Below, piece by piece: positions 53,850-64,000 of a stretch of 64,000 nt of DNA. A program made the position numbers and the translations under genes. The stretch's first letter is position 1. Each line of letters opens with the position of its first letter. The stretch is taken from the NCBI GenBank assembly GCA_032207245.1, contig CM063503.1, positions 111,756,768 to 111,820,767 on the forward strand, written 5' to 3'. The stretch comes from Pardosa pseudoannulata (lineage: Eukaryota > Arthropoda > Arachnida > Araneae > Lycosidae). Under the pieces are notes generated by a model. That model ran no database searches. It was given only the letters and a program-made list of their open reading frames with translations, and was not told the DNA's origin.

Positions 53850-54003
53850 TGATTTGGTTTAGAATTTTGATGTTTTCTATTTTGTAGCACGAAGGTTAAT
53901 GGGCATATTGCTTAAAGTCTGTTCCGAACATACATGCTAGCAATAAGTTTGGAATTTACAGATTCCAGTATTAAAATAAAGAGCACTACCTATTCGACCA
54001 TCT
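53850..54003 (-). mobile_element. SINE family 1 copy, minus strand, diverged
   Basis: From the plus-strand left: TTTGGTTTAGAA (tail), TGTAGCACGAAGGTTAATG, CTTAAAGTCTGTTCCGAACA and GAGCACTACCTATTCGACCATC (head, A box complement). Confidence 0.7.
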
Positions 54004-54599
54004 TTTGTATAAAACAACTATTAAAAAGGCTAATATAACCAATAAATACATACATTCAAGTTACAGAAGTTTAATAAGAAACAATGTATTATAAATATTA
54101 TCATAAAAAGGAGCATAAAATATACTAACATTGTTACATGATATATATTCTGATTATTTCTAACATCCTAAAAATTACCCTTTACAACTGTATAATTCTT
54201 TTTTTTCTTCGAAATGCATTTTTTTAGAATGATAGCTGCATAATTAAATGGTTAAGAAACGTAAGTTAACTTTTGGAATTCCTTAATTCTGAAATCAGAA
54301 TTGCAAAAGAAAAAATAGTAACTTGGAGAGGTTGAAACTTTAATGAAAAAGTTTTAAAAAAATAAACCAGGAGCAGCATTTTCTTTGATTTCTTAGTAGA
54401 TGTTTATGTCTAACCAGTAAACCTCCTGCTTCCTGGTTTGTAAAAAAACAAACCATTTTTTATCTGCCTCATAGGGTACTTTAAAATTCTGGAAACTTAA
54501 AAATTTTACTTATATTGTCATACGACGGGCTATATGTTAGCATATTAAGATTAATCCACGTTCCATACAATTGTATAGTACTTAATAGGTGATTAACTT
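54004..54599. other. AT-rich spacer, nothing recognised
   Basis: No signal was found. Confidence 0.5.
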
Positions 54600-54860
54600 T
54601 AATTTTTTGTTGTTTCAATGTCACCATTTGGACGAGCCAAGCACGTGAGCCAGAGGCCACACTAATTAAGGCGAAGGGGTGCGCTTTTCGTTTGACGAGC
54701 ATCGCTAGAGTGAATGAACGGAATTTCGTTTCGCTCAAGAGAGTCTTCGTAATTTAGAAGCAGTAGACTCTCAGAGGTATCGTTTGAGGACTTGCAAGAC
54801 ATTGCAACCCCAAACATATTTTACGCAAATCATTCACCATTAACGAACACAGCGGATCTT
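54600..54860 (-). mobile_element. SINE family 2 copy, minus strand
   Basis: GAGCCAGAGGCCACAC, AAGGCGAAGGGGTGCGC and TTTGACGAGCAT match GAGCCGGAGGCTACTC, AAGGTGAAGGGATGCGC and TTCAACGAGCAC at 47147-47205. This copy is not interrupted at the point where the other one carries a nested SINE. The B box region is degraded. Confidence 0.65.
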
Positions 54861-54949
54861 AGGCCGGCTTAACCCTTCAGTTACTAGTTCACTGTCTTTG
54901 CTGACTGAGTTGCTCAATATTAATTTAACAGGGGTAACAAAGATAATTT

Positions 54950-55080
54950 GCAATTAACTACCACAAAAATACATAACTTTTAGGAATAATCAACCACGGT
55001 ATAAGAACAGATGTATATTATTTGCAAAGAATCTTGTTTATCAATGCGTATTAGCTAAATTTTACGTTATCCTGTTTGTA
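54950..55080. repeat. Dispersed repeat, copy 2
   Basis: Counterpart of 43048-43190, diverged. Confidence 0.5.
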
Positions 55081-55261
55081 CACATGCAAATAGATAGTGG
55101 TGTTTCTACAAATGGCATAGTCATCAAATCGATAATTTGAATTTTCTTTATTTCATTGAGAGTTACAAACGGACATCGGCAACATAAATCTAACAATTAT
55201 TTGGACTTAATATTCTATATGTTAAAATTTCTCAATGCAAATTCATTTTCCTGTTATTGTC

Positions 55262-55412
55262 TGGATTGATTTGGAGTGCAACATTACATTTTTCTACATA
55301 AAAGTGATGATCCAGGAACTTACTACTTGTAGCCCATTCTGAACGGCTTACCAAGGGCTTGATTCGAACCTTTGGTTACCTACTATTTCGCGGTCTACTA
55401 TTAGGCCATAAA
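55262..55412 (-). mobile_element. SINE family 1 copy, minus strand, near full length
   Basis: Tail and 3' body at 55262-55300 (GATTTGGAGTGCAACATTAC), the core GCCCATTCTGAACGGCT, the B box complement GATTCGAACC at 55361-55370 and the head near 55400. Confidence 0.75.
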
Positions 55413-56085
55413 GAGATACAAAATAATAATAAAAAATATGTGGCCTCATAGGAAAAAACACTATAGGTTCCTTTTGCACACTAAATATTTTTTCATCGCT
55501 TTCAATAATTATTTTCTCTTTTAGGACTTTAAAAGTCATCTTCAGTATATCTTTAGTGACTGACACTACCCTTATAAAAGCTTTACAGAACATCGTACTA
55601 CTTCGAAAGCTGACTGACACCATCCCATTATTATTTTGATGATCCAAGGACCTACTACTTATTTCCATTCTAAATGACTATTAGCAGCTCTTTCATCAAA
55701 AGCTTCATTCGAACCTGTAGTTGCCTACTATTTGGCTGTCTACTGATAGGTTATAATAAGAAATATGTCGCCTCACAGAAATAAAACACTATAGTCTCCT
55801 TTTACACACTAAATAAAATAATAGGAAATAGGTAGCCTCAGAGAAAATAAACACTATAGGCTCATTTTACACATTAAATATTAATAATAAGAAATAGGTG
55901 GTCTCAGAAAAAAAAACTTCTGTAGGCTCCTTTTGCACATTAAATATTTTTTCATTAATCATTTTCTCTTTTAGGATATAAAGTCATCTTCAGTATATTT
56001 TTAATCACTGACACCACCCTTATAAAAACTTTAGAGGACATCGTACTACTTCGAAAACTGACACACACCATCTCATTATTATTTT
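55305..56085. repeat. Nested tandem duplication that captured a SINE head
   Basis: Unit A (55305-55636, 332 bp) and unit B (55637 to about 56085, 449 bp) both begin TGATGATCCA.GGA.CT inside the SINE. Unit B is longer because an internal 65-66-bp piece (AATAAGAAATA.GT.G.CTC to TTTTACACA.TAAAT) is tripled, at 55755, 55820 and 55886. Unit A has it once, at about 55424. This shows two amplification steps of different scale. Confidence 0.92.
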
Positions 56086-57110
56086 TTAATAGAGTGAGCC
56101 ACTCCTTTGACCAAGCCCACTGTTGCATTTTATTGGAAAACTTTTCTCAGTTCTGCGGAATCCCATTTTTGTTAAAGCGACTCACAAACCTAGTGATTAC
56201 GACTACTTAATGCACAAAACTCTTAACATTACTCAAGTTAATGAAACTCAACTGCGATAGGTAATCTGTAATGTTAACCTACCCAGCTTTGTAGAAATAT
56301 TAAAACACTCCACACCCATTGGTATGTCTTTGGATATATATGGATTCGCCAAGAAATTAATTGGATGAGATAATAAATGTTACATTTCTTCCCCACAAGT
56401 ATTGTATTTCATTTTTAACTGACATTCTTAAAATATGAGAATGGTTAAATGAATATAAATTGAAATATAATAGTAGACACAAGGATACAGAAATTATCTT
56501 TACATGGATGGTTCCAAAGTAATGAATAATTTTCTCATTGAAGGCTACTAAATTGTACAGTGTACTAGTTTGAACGTAGTTTAAAAAAAAAATGCAGTAT
56601 TTGGTATTAAAATTTCTGTCACCTAACTTCCTTTATTTAAAAGTTACAGCGAAATTATAGATTTAAACAATTTTTAGAATCTAAAATTACACTTTTATAG
56701 CCTAAAAAATAAAAATGTATTTAATTGTGTCTTGTAGTGCCCTTAAATACAAAAAAAAATCTTAACCTGAACAAGCAACAGAAGGATATATTTTGTTTTT
56801 TTTTTAAGTGTTGTTTAGAATTTAAATCCATCTCATATTTAATAATTTAGAAACCTTTCTAGTTTCAAATTACAAAGAAAACTTTCTTATGCATATATGA
56901 TAGCAAAAATAATAGTGTGCAGATTTTATGAAGAAGTTAAAGTACAAAAATACAATACAGTAGGATCAAAAGAGTTAACAGTAAAATCTATTCGGATACA
57001 GTGTTTTATATATCTCTCTTTATTGTAATTCTGTTAGGAAATTTGCAAAATGTACCAATGTTTTCGAGGAAACATTAGTCACCTCAGCCAGTGATACTTT
57101 AGTTATGGAT
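56086..57110. other. AT-rich non-coding stretch, nothing recognised
   Basis: No signal was found. Confidence 0.5.
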
Positions 57111-57119
57111 TCACTAAAA

Positions 57120-57210
57120 GCACTAGTTCAACGAAGATTTGGCGTAGTCAGTTTGCGCAGTGGTATGCCATGCCGCAAGTCGAGGGTTCTAACCTGGCTA
57201 AGGGAAGATA
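57120..57210 (+). mobile_element. Possible tRNA-like (SINE) fragment
   Basis: GCGCAGTGGTATGCC (A-box-like) and GGGTTCTAACC (B-box-like, one mismatch) with tRNA-like spacing. The SINE body found in other copies does not follow. Confidence 0.3.
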
Positions 57211-57295
57211 ACCGGTTTTTATTTAATTATAATTTAAATGTAAATATATGCAAATTTATTCATTCTTTCTATAATTATGCAAATCTTTGATTTTC

Positions 57296-57707
57296 TGGAA
57301 AGACCCTGGTTGGTCCTTAACTTGTAGATCCTGATTGGTTCTTAGGTTGTATATATACAGCCTATTTTCGAACCGTCTTGCAGTCTGGATTCTCTTCGTG
57401 AGATTCTGCTGGATTGTGACTAAAATTTTGCCACTGCAAATTTTTGTGCTGAATCTTGTGATTCTTCGGGAAAATATTACCACATCATAATTTTTCTTTT
57501 ACATCGATAGTGTCTTCAAAATTGATTATTTTTATTTAAATATATTTTACTCTCTCGTATTTTGCCCTGTTCGCAATACGTTGTCTGTTTTACGGTGTTT
57601 TTATAAAGTATCCTTTTGTAATCCATTCCCTTTTCTTAGTTTTCTGTGCTTTTAGCACATAGCTGTAGTAGTCCAATAAAGTTTGGATTTCGAAACATGT
57701 GTATTCA
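57296..57707 (+). mobile_element. Probable second solo LTR, about 412 bp
   Basis: Starts TGGAAAGACC and ends GTATTCA. GATTTT precedes it (57289-57294, plus one C) and follows it (57708-57713). Inside are two inverted CCAAT motifs (TTGGTCC, ATTGGTTC), TATATATA at 57350-57357 and AATAAA at 57675-57680, the order expected of U3-R-U5. Composition differs from the flanks. Boundaries and TSD are less convincing than at 9202. Confidence 0.4.
57350..57357 (+). promoter_or_regulatory. TATA box of the putative LTR promoter
   Basis: TATATATA about 15 bases after CTGATTGGTTC. Together they resemble a CCAAT-TATA core promoter. Confidence 0.35.
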
Positions 57708-57713
57708 GATTTT

Positions 57714-58439
57714 TAAGTCTGGTTTTGCTGGTTTTTCTTCAAGAAAGAAAAACAGTTAGTCTTGTTTCCACTTGCTTGATGTTTCACTCTTTGTGGATAA
57801 TATTTTACGAGTTTTTAATACTGTACGTATTTGAAAAAAAATGGACACATCTAATGCTCATTTTAACGTTTAGTTTTGTAAATTGTTACTTTCAGAGTGG
57901 TTTTTTGAAGAAAAATACCCAACTTCAAATAATACTTGAGGTATAGATAAAATTAGCATAAATTAATAAGTGCAAGGTTTGAAGCAGTTTGAAAGTATTT
58001 AATTGTGTTAGCATAAAAGTATGCATAGAAAAATATGCTTATTTAGGTAACAATAAGGCAGGAAAATTGTTATGGGTTAAACATCATTTTGTTTGATACG
58101 TTGATATACACTAAAGACTCTCAGCGTAAACGTTACAGTAACATATAATTGTTTATAGTTATAATGGATTGTCTATGTGATTCATTGATTTCAATATAGG
58201 TGATTTGATGGCCATTAAGTGAATGCTTCATTTGGAAGAATACTTCACTTCTTATGAAGATTGATATAGTGAATTGGGTTGACGTAGTAATTTATGTTAA
58301 GCTAATGTTGTATATCTTCTAGAAAATTTTATAGCCCAAAACTAGTAAATGAAATATATTTTATTAGTTAAGCAATGTTATTTCTATTAAGTTAGAAAAG
58401 AAAAGAAAGCTCGATATGCTAATATTACGACACCTCCAT
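57714..58439. other. AT-rich non-coding stretch, nothing recognised
   Basis: An 87-residue frame (57683-57946) begins in the LTR end and is rich in Phe/Leu. I take it as chance. Confidence 0.5.
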
Positions 58440-58490
58440 TTCTGGCATGGATGTTTGTAGCCTGTATTAAGACTGAATTTTTTCTTCTCT
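58440..58490 (+). mobile_element. SINE family 1 core fragment
   Basis: CTGGCATGGATGTTTGTAGCC matches the post-B-box core ATGGCATGGATGTTCGTAGCC of the copy at 46888. The rest has decayed. Confidence 0.6.
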
Positions 58491-60254
58491 TTGTGTTTAG
58501 GAAAGCTGTGAAATCCTTTAAATGTTTATCTTTGGGGAATCAAGAAACGGAAAATTCAATAATTTAATTTCAAACTTTCTAAGAGATAAATGCTACAAAT
58601 TCCACGACGTCTTATTCACCAATATACCCAAATGAGCTTTTTACAGACTATAAAACTACACTTTAAAAAGAATGTTTTAGTTTGAAGCTGAAACTTAAAC
58701 ATTGTGAAATTACTTAGAATTTATGTCATGTGAGATATTTTCTTTACTGAATAATAAAATACGTTAGGTATAAATATGCATCATTATACTGAACAAAGAA
58801 GAAACCTCATTAATCTTGTCAACTGTTTTCACTAAGTGCTTGAGTGAAGAATTCCTTCACAAACTTCATTTTTTGTGTCGGAGCATTTCTATTATTACAT
58901 TCTATTTTTATCATAAATATACAAACACATAAATTTTTCCTTAAGAAAATATTTTTACCCAAGATCTTACTTTAAGATGGCAACTTACCTTAGTGAAACG
59001 CATAATTCGAAATTTGCGTGACAAAACTCTAAGGTATCTTACATTTAGGTCAAGAAGCTTGGGTTTCAACCCCGGAAGTTATACTATGTCATGCTGTTTT
59101 ATTTTGTCCTCGAGATATCACGAAAACATGCACTTTGTTTCATAATTTTCTTAAGCTTTCTGCAGTTATTTAGATTCTTGATTATAGAGGATAAATTAGT
59201 TGATTAAGGGTTTCGCTTCTTCCATTAATCATTGCTTAGAATTTATTTTTGCTTTTACATGTTATTCTAAAATTTAATATTCATTCATACAGTAGAAAAG
59301 AACTTAAAAAATTAGTGTAGTACGTGGAATGCTTATTAATCACAAAATAATTTGAAATCTCAGAAGAGCTTAATCTTTGTAATATTACCATAAACAAGTA
59401 GTTCTTTATCTCAGAGGACTCAGGAATTCTTCATTAGTTCCCCAAGTTTGGTTTATTTTAAATGTTGAGTATTCTTACTTAAAAAATAACTAAAATAAAA
59501 AATTGTTTTCGGTGTTTCAAAATCACTTGCTTTTAGAGGATTTTTTTTATTTGAATGTTGTAACTACATCTAGCAGTGCCAGTTCCTGTTTAACGACTAT
59601 GGTTGGTTGGATGAGCTACTGTCAGTATTTTACTTTTCAATGTCTGATCAACTTCATAAAACAAATTTCAATTGGCTGCATGCATCAATGCCAGTGAAAC
59701 TCAGATTAGGGTTATAAAAGCAATGTTCTAACAATTCGGCTCTCATCTTATTGTTAGAGCACTGTCGTTGCATCATCTGATAGTTAAGTGATTTACAATA
59801 ATTCATTATACTCATCAGATTGCCAAAGCATAAGATTATCTAGAGCAGCAGCTTGGTTGCAAGACTTAGTGATATAACGATATATATTCTGTAGTATTTG
59901 TACTAATAGCCGTTCAGTTTCAGCCCACTGAGTTAGCGCAATATATCCCAAGCGAACTCTGTGCCATAAAATTCCATACAACCAACCAACTGGCACACAG
60001 AACGATGGTGGTGCAGCAAAGCGAACCATCTCCCTTTTTATTAGCCTGACCAGGCCATGCTTTCATACTTGAGTAAATATCCACCGACTTGGAGAGATAA
60101 GGAATGACTTTTTAAGTCTTTAAAATGTTTGTCGTAACAGTAAGGGAGGATTCAGATGTTATGATATAGTATAATTGTAGTATGGTGAACAAGCCATCAC
60201 ACTTTGTCATGAAGACGTAAATCTAGACCACGTCAGTGTTCAGATACTAATCAC
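58491..60254. other. Mostly unassigned, with tRNA-like and palindromic hints
   Basis: 59071-59090 has a B-box-like GGGTTTCAACCCC. 59890-60030 (minus strand TTGGTTGGTTGTATGGAATT, then ATGGCACAGAG and TATTGCGCTAAC) looks like a decayed dispersed element. The 78-residue minus frame there has no known domain. Confidence 0.4.
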
Positions 60255-60449
60255 AGGTACGGAATTTTGGTTAAAGTATAGTGTGGAGGCTGGATGCTGA
60301 TTGATTCAGAACCAAGTCAGCGGGTTCAAATCCCGCTGCTGGCATGAATATTCGTGGCCGTTTGGAATCGTCCTTAAGTAGTAGGTCTCGGTCACATCAA
60401 CTCTCGTGTAGCAAAACAGTAGATCGTAGCACTCCAAACCAAAACAAAG
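60255..60449 (+). mobile_element. SINE family 1 copy
   Basis: GGTTAAAG head remnant, a perfect B box GGTTCAAATCC (60323-60333), GGCATGAATATTCGTGGCCG, TAAGTAGTAGGTCTCGGTC, GTAGATCGTAGCACTCC and a CCAAACCAAAACAAA tail. Confidence 0.85.
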
Positions 60450-60805
60450 GTTAATCTGTTTAATTTGGCTCACTTTTAAACTACCATTGTTGTCACCGTT
60501 TTTTCTATCAAGCTGTGTATCCAGATCCCATTCTGCTTTGAAAAATACTCTAGAAGTCATTTTACACTTTCTTGCTAATGGTATATCTACAACAGATACT
60601 CTGCTATCCCGTGTGATAAGACATATTTTCCTGATCGTACCTATATAATAGCTGCTTCGAAATTGGGATACAAGAAACTACTATAAATGAGATCAGGTTA
60701 CCATGATAACGTTGTAACTATGTGAGCAAGTCATAACAATCTATCTCTCTGTGTAATAATTCATTGTTTCTGACTAGATATGCCCATATTTTCTACTTCA
60801 TCTTT

Positions 60806-60863
60806 TAGCCCTCGTGTTGCAAAAAGTAGACCGTAGCACTCTAAACCAAACCAAACCAAACCA
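60806..60863 (+). mobile_element. 5'-truncated SINE family 1 copy with TSD
   Basis: AGCCCTCGTGTTGCAAAAAG to four CCAAA units. TCTACTTCATCTTT (60792-60805) and TCTACTCCATATTT (60864-60877) flank it, a 14-bp target duplication with two mismatches. Confidence 0.8.
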
Positions 60864-60877
60864 TCTACTCCATATTT

Positions 60878-61757
60878 TAAAGAAATTCGGAAGGCAATGT
60901 ATGATCAACCCATTAAATTCATTCAGTTTTAAAAATGAGGTTTCGAGGTTTACGTTATAGTTATTTGAAGTCTCTTGTAGCTCTACGTTTTCTTAATATA
61001 TTGGGTAGAACAGTCGTGGGATATGCAAAAATACATTTGTCCGATCACCAAGCATATTCCTTGATATAAGAAAGAAAGATCTTAATATTATGATTCACTG
61101 GTGTTAACAAAGTACTTTCAACAGAAACTTCCGAGACTCAAGTAAGAGAAATTATAAAGAATATTGCAATACTAACGTTTCATCTTCTTTTATCTTAGGA
61201 TAATTTAAAACTGTGGTTCCAACTACAGCTAAAGATCTACAAACACTTAATAATTAGTAAAAAAAAGCCTTCTTAAAGAGTATTTTTAAGATCCGAAGAG
61301 AGCTACATTTATTTAATTTTATACTAAGGAAGTCTAAATTTCGGAATCACGGAGAAACTAACATAAAAATTAAATATGAAAAAATAAATCCTTAGTGAAG
61401 TAAAACAAAAACCCTTGTCAGATCAGAACAACAACAATGTAATCAACGTAGTCACAGGGTGAATATATTATCATAAACTACTTCATACATTTTCTTAACA
61501 GCTGGGCTGTCAAGACAGAATTCCAGTTTTGTTTAACTCTTAATATATTATAACGTAATAAATTTGGTTTATACATTTTCCTTTGTTGCTGCTTTAATAA
61601 ATGTTTCAGAAATTTAATGTCATATAACTCAGATTGCAAGTTAAAAATCATTATCCCAAACTTAAATAATAGTTACAAAATATAATAGTGTTTATTATTA
61701 AAAGTAGAATAATACTTTTATTTTATTCAAACTACCGTAAATAGTCGTGTAAAATGA

Positions 61758-61759
<2 letters not shown>
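60878..61759. other. Non-coding stretch, nothing recognised
   Basis: No signal was found. Confidence 0.5.
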
Positions 61760-62100
<341 letters not shown>

Positions 62101-62668
62101 CGTTTCCATTTTATTTTAGACTATGATTTCTATGATGAAAATTGTATTGATGTAAACTGTCACGCGGGAAAATTTTTCAACTTTTTCTGACAACCCTGTA
62201 TATAGAATTATAATGATAGAAAATACTTAGAGCTTAATAATTAAATTTGAAACTCGTTTGCCTTTGAACACCAAATTGAATTTCTTTAAAAATATAAATA
62301 TAGAAAACAGGCAAATCTTGCGCTAAATGAACTTATGGTACTGATGTCCAGATTTTGAAATAGATGTAATTAAATGGACTTTAAAAAACTCCATCACAGC
62401 TATTTATTACTTTTGAATGAATTTATTGCTGGATTACGAGTAGATTTTGTCGATATGAACCACGACAATACAAATAAGGACTAGTTTTACCCAAGGTACT
62501 GCATGTCTAACAATATATAAGTATTTCATATAAAAATAAATGTGTGTATGTGCAGTATTTTTCATGTTTTAATTTCATAACGGAAGACTTTTCAGCTAAA
62601 ATCGAAAAAATCAATAGGGACATCAAAATTTTGAAAGGAAATTGTATGTACACATATAACTTAAATAT
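62101..62668. other. AT-rich non-coding stretch, nothing recognised
   Basis: No signal was found. Confidence 0.5.
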
Positions 62669-62694
62669 ATAGATAGATAGATAGATAGATAGAC
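62669..62694. repeat. (TAGA)n microsatellite
   Basis: About six TAGA units. Confidence 0.95.
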
Positions 62695-62859
62695 TGCATT
62701 ACTAAGTAAATTATATGTTATTGTGTCCATTCGTCTATCTGAATCGTGAAACATTTGGGGTTTAAATTGATTCAAACGATGGAATGCTTTAAAAGTATGA
62801 CTTCTAACGTATCCTACATCTAAAACCCAAAATAAACATGTATAACATATGACACTTGA

Positions 62860-63213
62860 TTGCTGATAGTTGTAACTTTGATGGAGCTGCAACTGTCAAC
62901 ATTTGAGCCTCAGTGGTTGCAGCTCTTCCTCTTGACAGAACGCTGGTCGATATGCAGCTCTGGAATATTGCGAGAGAGTAGTTGGAAATACTTTAAACTC
63001 TCCTCTGACATTTTCCGTCGAGTGCCGAGTAATGTTTATTCAAACTGTAGTTGTCCATTTTATCCGCTTAATATACGCCGATTGAACATTCATTTCTTGA
63101 CGTTGACCTCCGAACTTCTAACAGACACGATCAGTTTTAGTCATATATGCTTTAATATGTTAACTAAAGGAATGATATGTAAAAATTTAAACTTATTTCC
63201 CTTATCTATTTGA
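62860..63213 (+). other. Unassigned 117-residue open frame, coding status doubtful
   Basis: The longest non-microsatellite frame in the window. Its first half (to about 63060) is GC-richer than its surroundings and reads ELQLSTFEPQWLQLFLLTERWS. I recognise no domain. The opposite strand of 62880-63050 also carries a partly open, charged frame (SEESLKYFQLLSRNIPELHI), so a decayed transposon ORF on either strand is as likely as a gene. There is no convincing start context, splice site or neighbour. Confidence 0.2.
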
Positions 63214-63710
63214 AACATTCAAATAATTTCATAGTAAAAAAATATCTAGTTTTCTTATCAACATTTGTAAAGCGTTAGGAACCAGGCTTTGTATGTGTAA
63301 GTTCCATTGTTGGAAAATTCAATTTTGAATATCAATATATTTATAATATAATATATAGTGTATGTATCAATGTCTAAATAAATCAGTAATGAGTTTCTTC
63401 TCTACATAACTAGTAACATGTATACTTTGTAAGGATACTGTTATATGATGGATTTGTAAAATCAATTAAGAAAATGTCTTTTATAATGTATTTAAAGATA
63501 AAATCGATTGGGTAATCATAATTTTTAAGATCTATAATAAATTCATACATATTTATAAATTTTTTATAGTTGTCACTAAGTTTTTATCACGTAACATGAG
63601 TTAAAATTATACCTTTAAAGAAGGAATTAGGAAGGCTAGAACACGAAAACGGTTTTTTAATTTTAAAACTATAGCTATTTCTTTTATTATAAAATTTTTG
63701 ATTTTAAGGT
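63214..63710. other. AT-rich non-coding stretch, nothing recognised
   Basis: No signal was found. Confidence 0.5.
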
Positions 63711-64000
63711 TACACTATATGGCCAACAATGACTAGTCACTTGAGATTTTAGACATTTTGTAGAATATCTAGAAAAATACATGAGGATTCTGAAACCTCA
63801 GATGTGTAAAGAGTAAGAATATATATATATTTCAACAAGGATGGTTCCCCGAAATCCCATAGACAACCGTCAAGAAATTGAACAAAACCAGATGTTTCGG
63901 ATACCCCTTATAAAAAAGAAATGTTTTTAAAAAATTGAAGATTTAGAATAAGATTAGAAGGCTTCTTGTAATTAGCTGTGTTCATTTTTATGAGAATGTC
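63711..64000 (+). mobile_element. Tc1-like element entering the window at its left end
   Basis: TACACTATATGGCCAACAAT is the classic form of Tc1-like terminal repeats (TACACTATATGGCCAAAAGT type, from memory), with TA as target site. Downstream, 63835-63910 reads like a degraded transposase start (GATGGTTCCCCGAAATCC and following), but frames are broken and the element runs off the window. Confidence 0.5.

Noticed and set aside
59060..59100. tRNA-like B box GGGTTTCAACCCC
   Set aside because: There is no matching A box at the right distance and no SINE body; probably chance or too decayed to call.
59793..60029. 78-residue minus-strand frame (APPSFCVPVGWLYGILWHR)
   Set aside because: The DNA looks like a decayed dispersed repeat with palindromic segments; no domain is recognised.

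Overview
This window looks like AT-rich, intron- and repeat-dominated nuclear DNA of an invertebrate animal. Long (TA)n, (CA)n and (CT)n microsatellites, tRNA-derived SINEs with target-site duplications, LTR remnants and the near absence of long open frames all exclude a prokaryote. The one gene piece resembles arthropod RDL-type GABA-gated chloride channels. The SINE and Gag-like sequences remind me of arachnid, especially spider, genomes, but that is recollection and inference, not something I could test here.

The only coding sequence I can defend is the last exon (22750-22980, + strand) of a Cys-loop ligand-gated chloride channel. It carries the end of the intracellular loop, membrane segment M4 and the C-terminal tail, and it follows a good splice acceptor. 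No upstream exon was recognised. The first 22.7 kb is therefore probably intron, and everything after about 23.3 kb is 3' flank or intergenic DNA. All other open frames are chance ORFs, microsatellite translations or repeats.

Layout. At 0.2-2.5 kb lies a decayed LTR retrotransposon with Gag traces, ending in a (CA)(TA)(TG) microsatellite. At 5.9-6.6 kb there is a tandem duplication whose right part is perfectly identical. At 7.2-9.7 kb there are mariner-like and hAT-like termini and a clean solo LTR with a 5-bp target duplication (9202-9668). At 13.7-14.9 kb there is a probable DNA-transposon relic enclosing a piggyBac-like MITE and a perfect 22-bp hairpin. At 22.7-23.3 kb is the channel exon and 3' UTR. 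At 27.3-30.3 kb is a duplicated segment, one copy carrying a 487-bp AT microsatellite that the other lacks.

The 31.3-39.2 kb stretch is unusually rich in local duplications: a 43-bp CpG-bearing minisatellite, two fold-back elements, pairs spaced about 0.18, 0.85 and 2.8 kb apart, and a four-copy 524-bp tandem array. From 44 to 61 kb two tRNA-derived SINE families occur, one tailed with CCAAA repeats and one with CAA repeats. They include a nested insertion, several short 5'-truncated copies with visible target duplications, and a nested tandem duplication at 55.3-56.1 kb that captured a SINE head. A probable second solo LTR sits at 57.3-57.7 kb, and a Tc1-like terminus enters the window at 63.7 kb.

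I found no CRISPR array, operon, phage, defence cassette, rRNA or functional tRNA gene. The unusual content is repeat biology rather than a multi-gene system.
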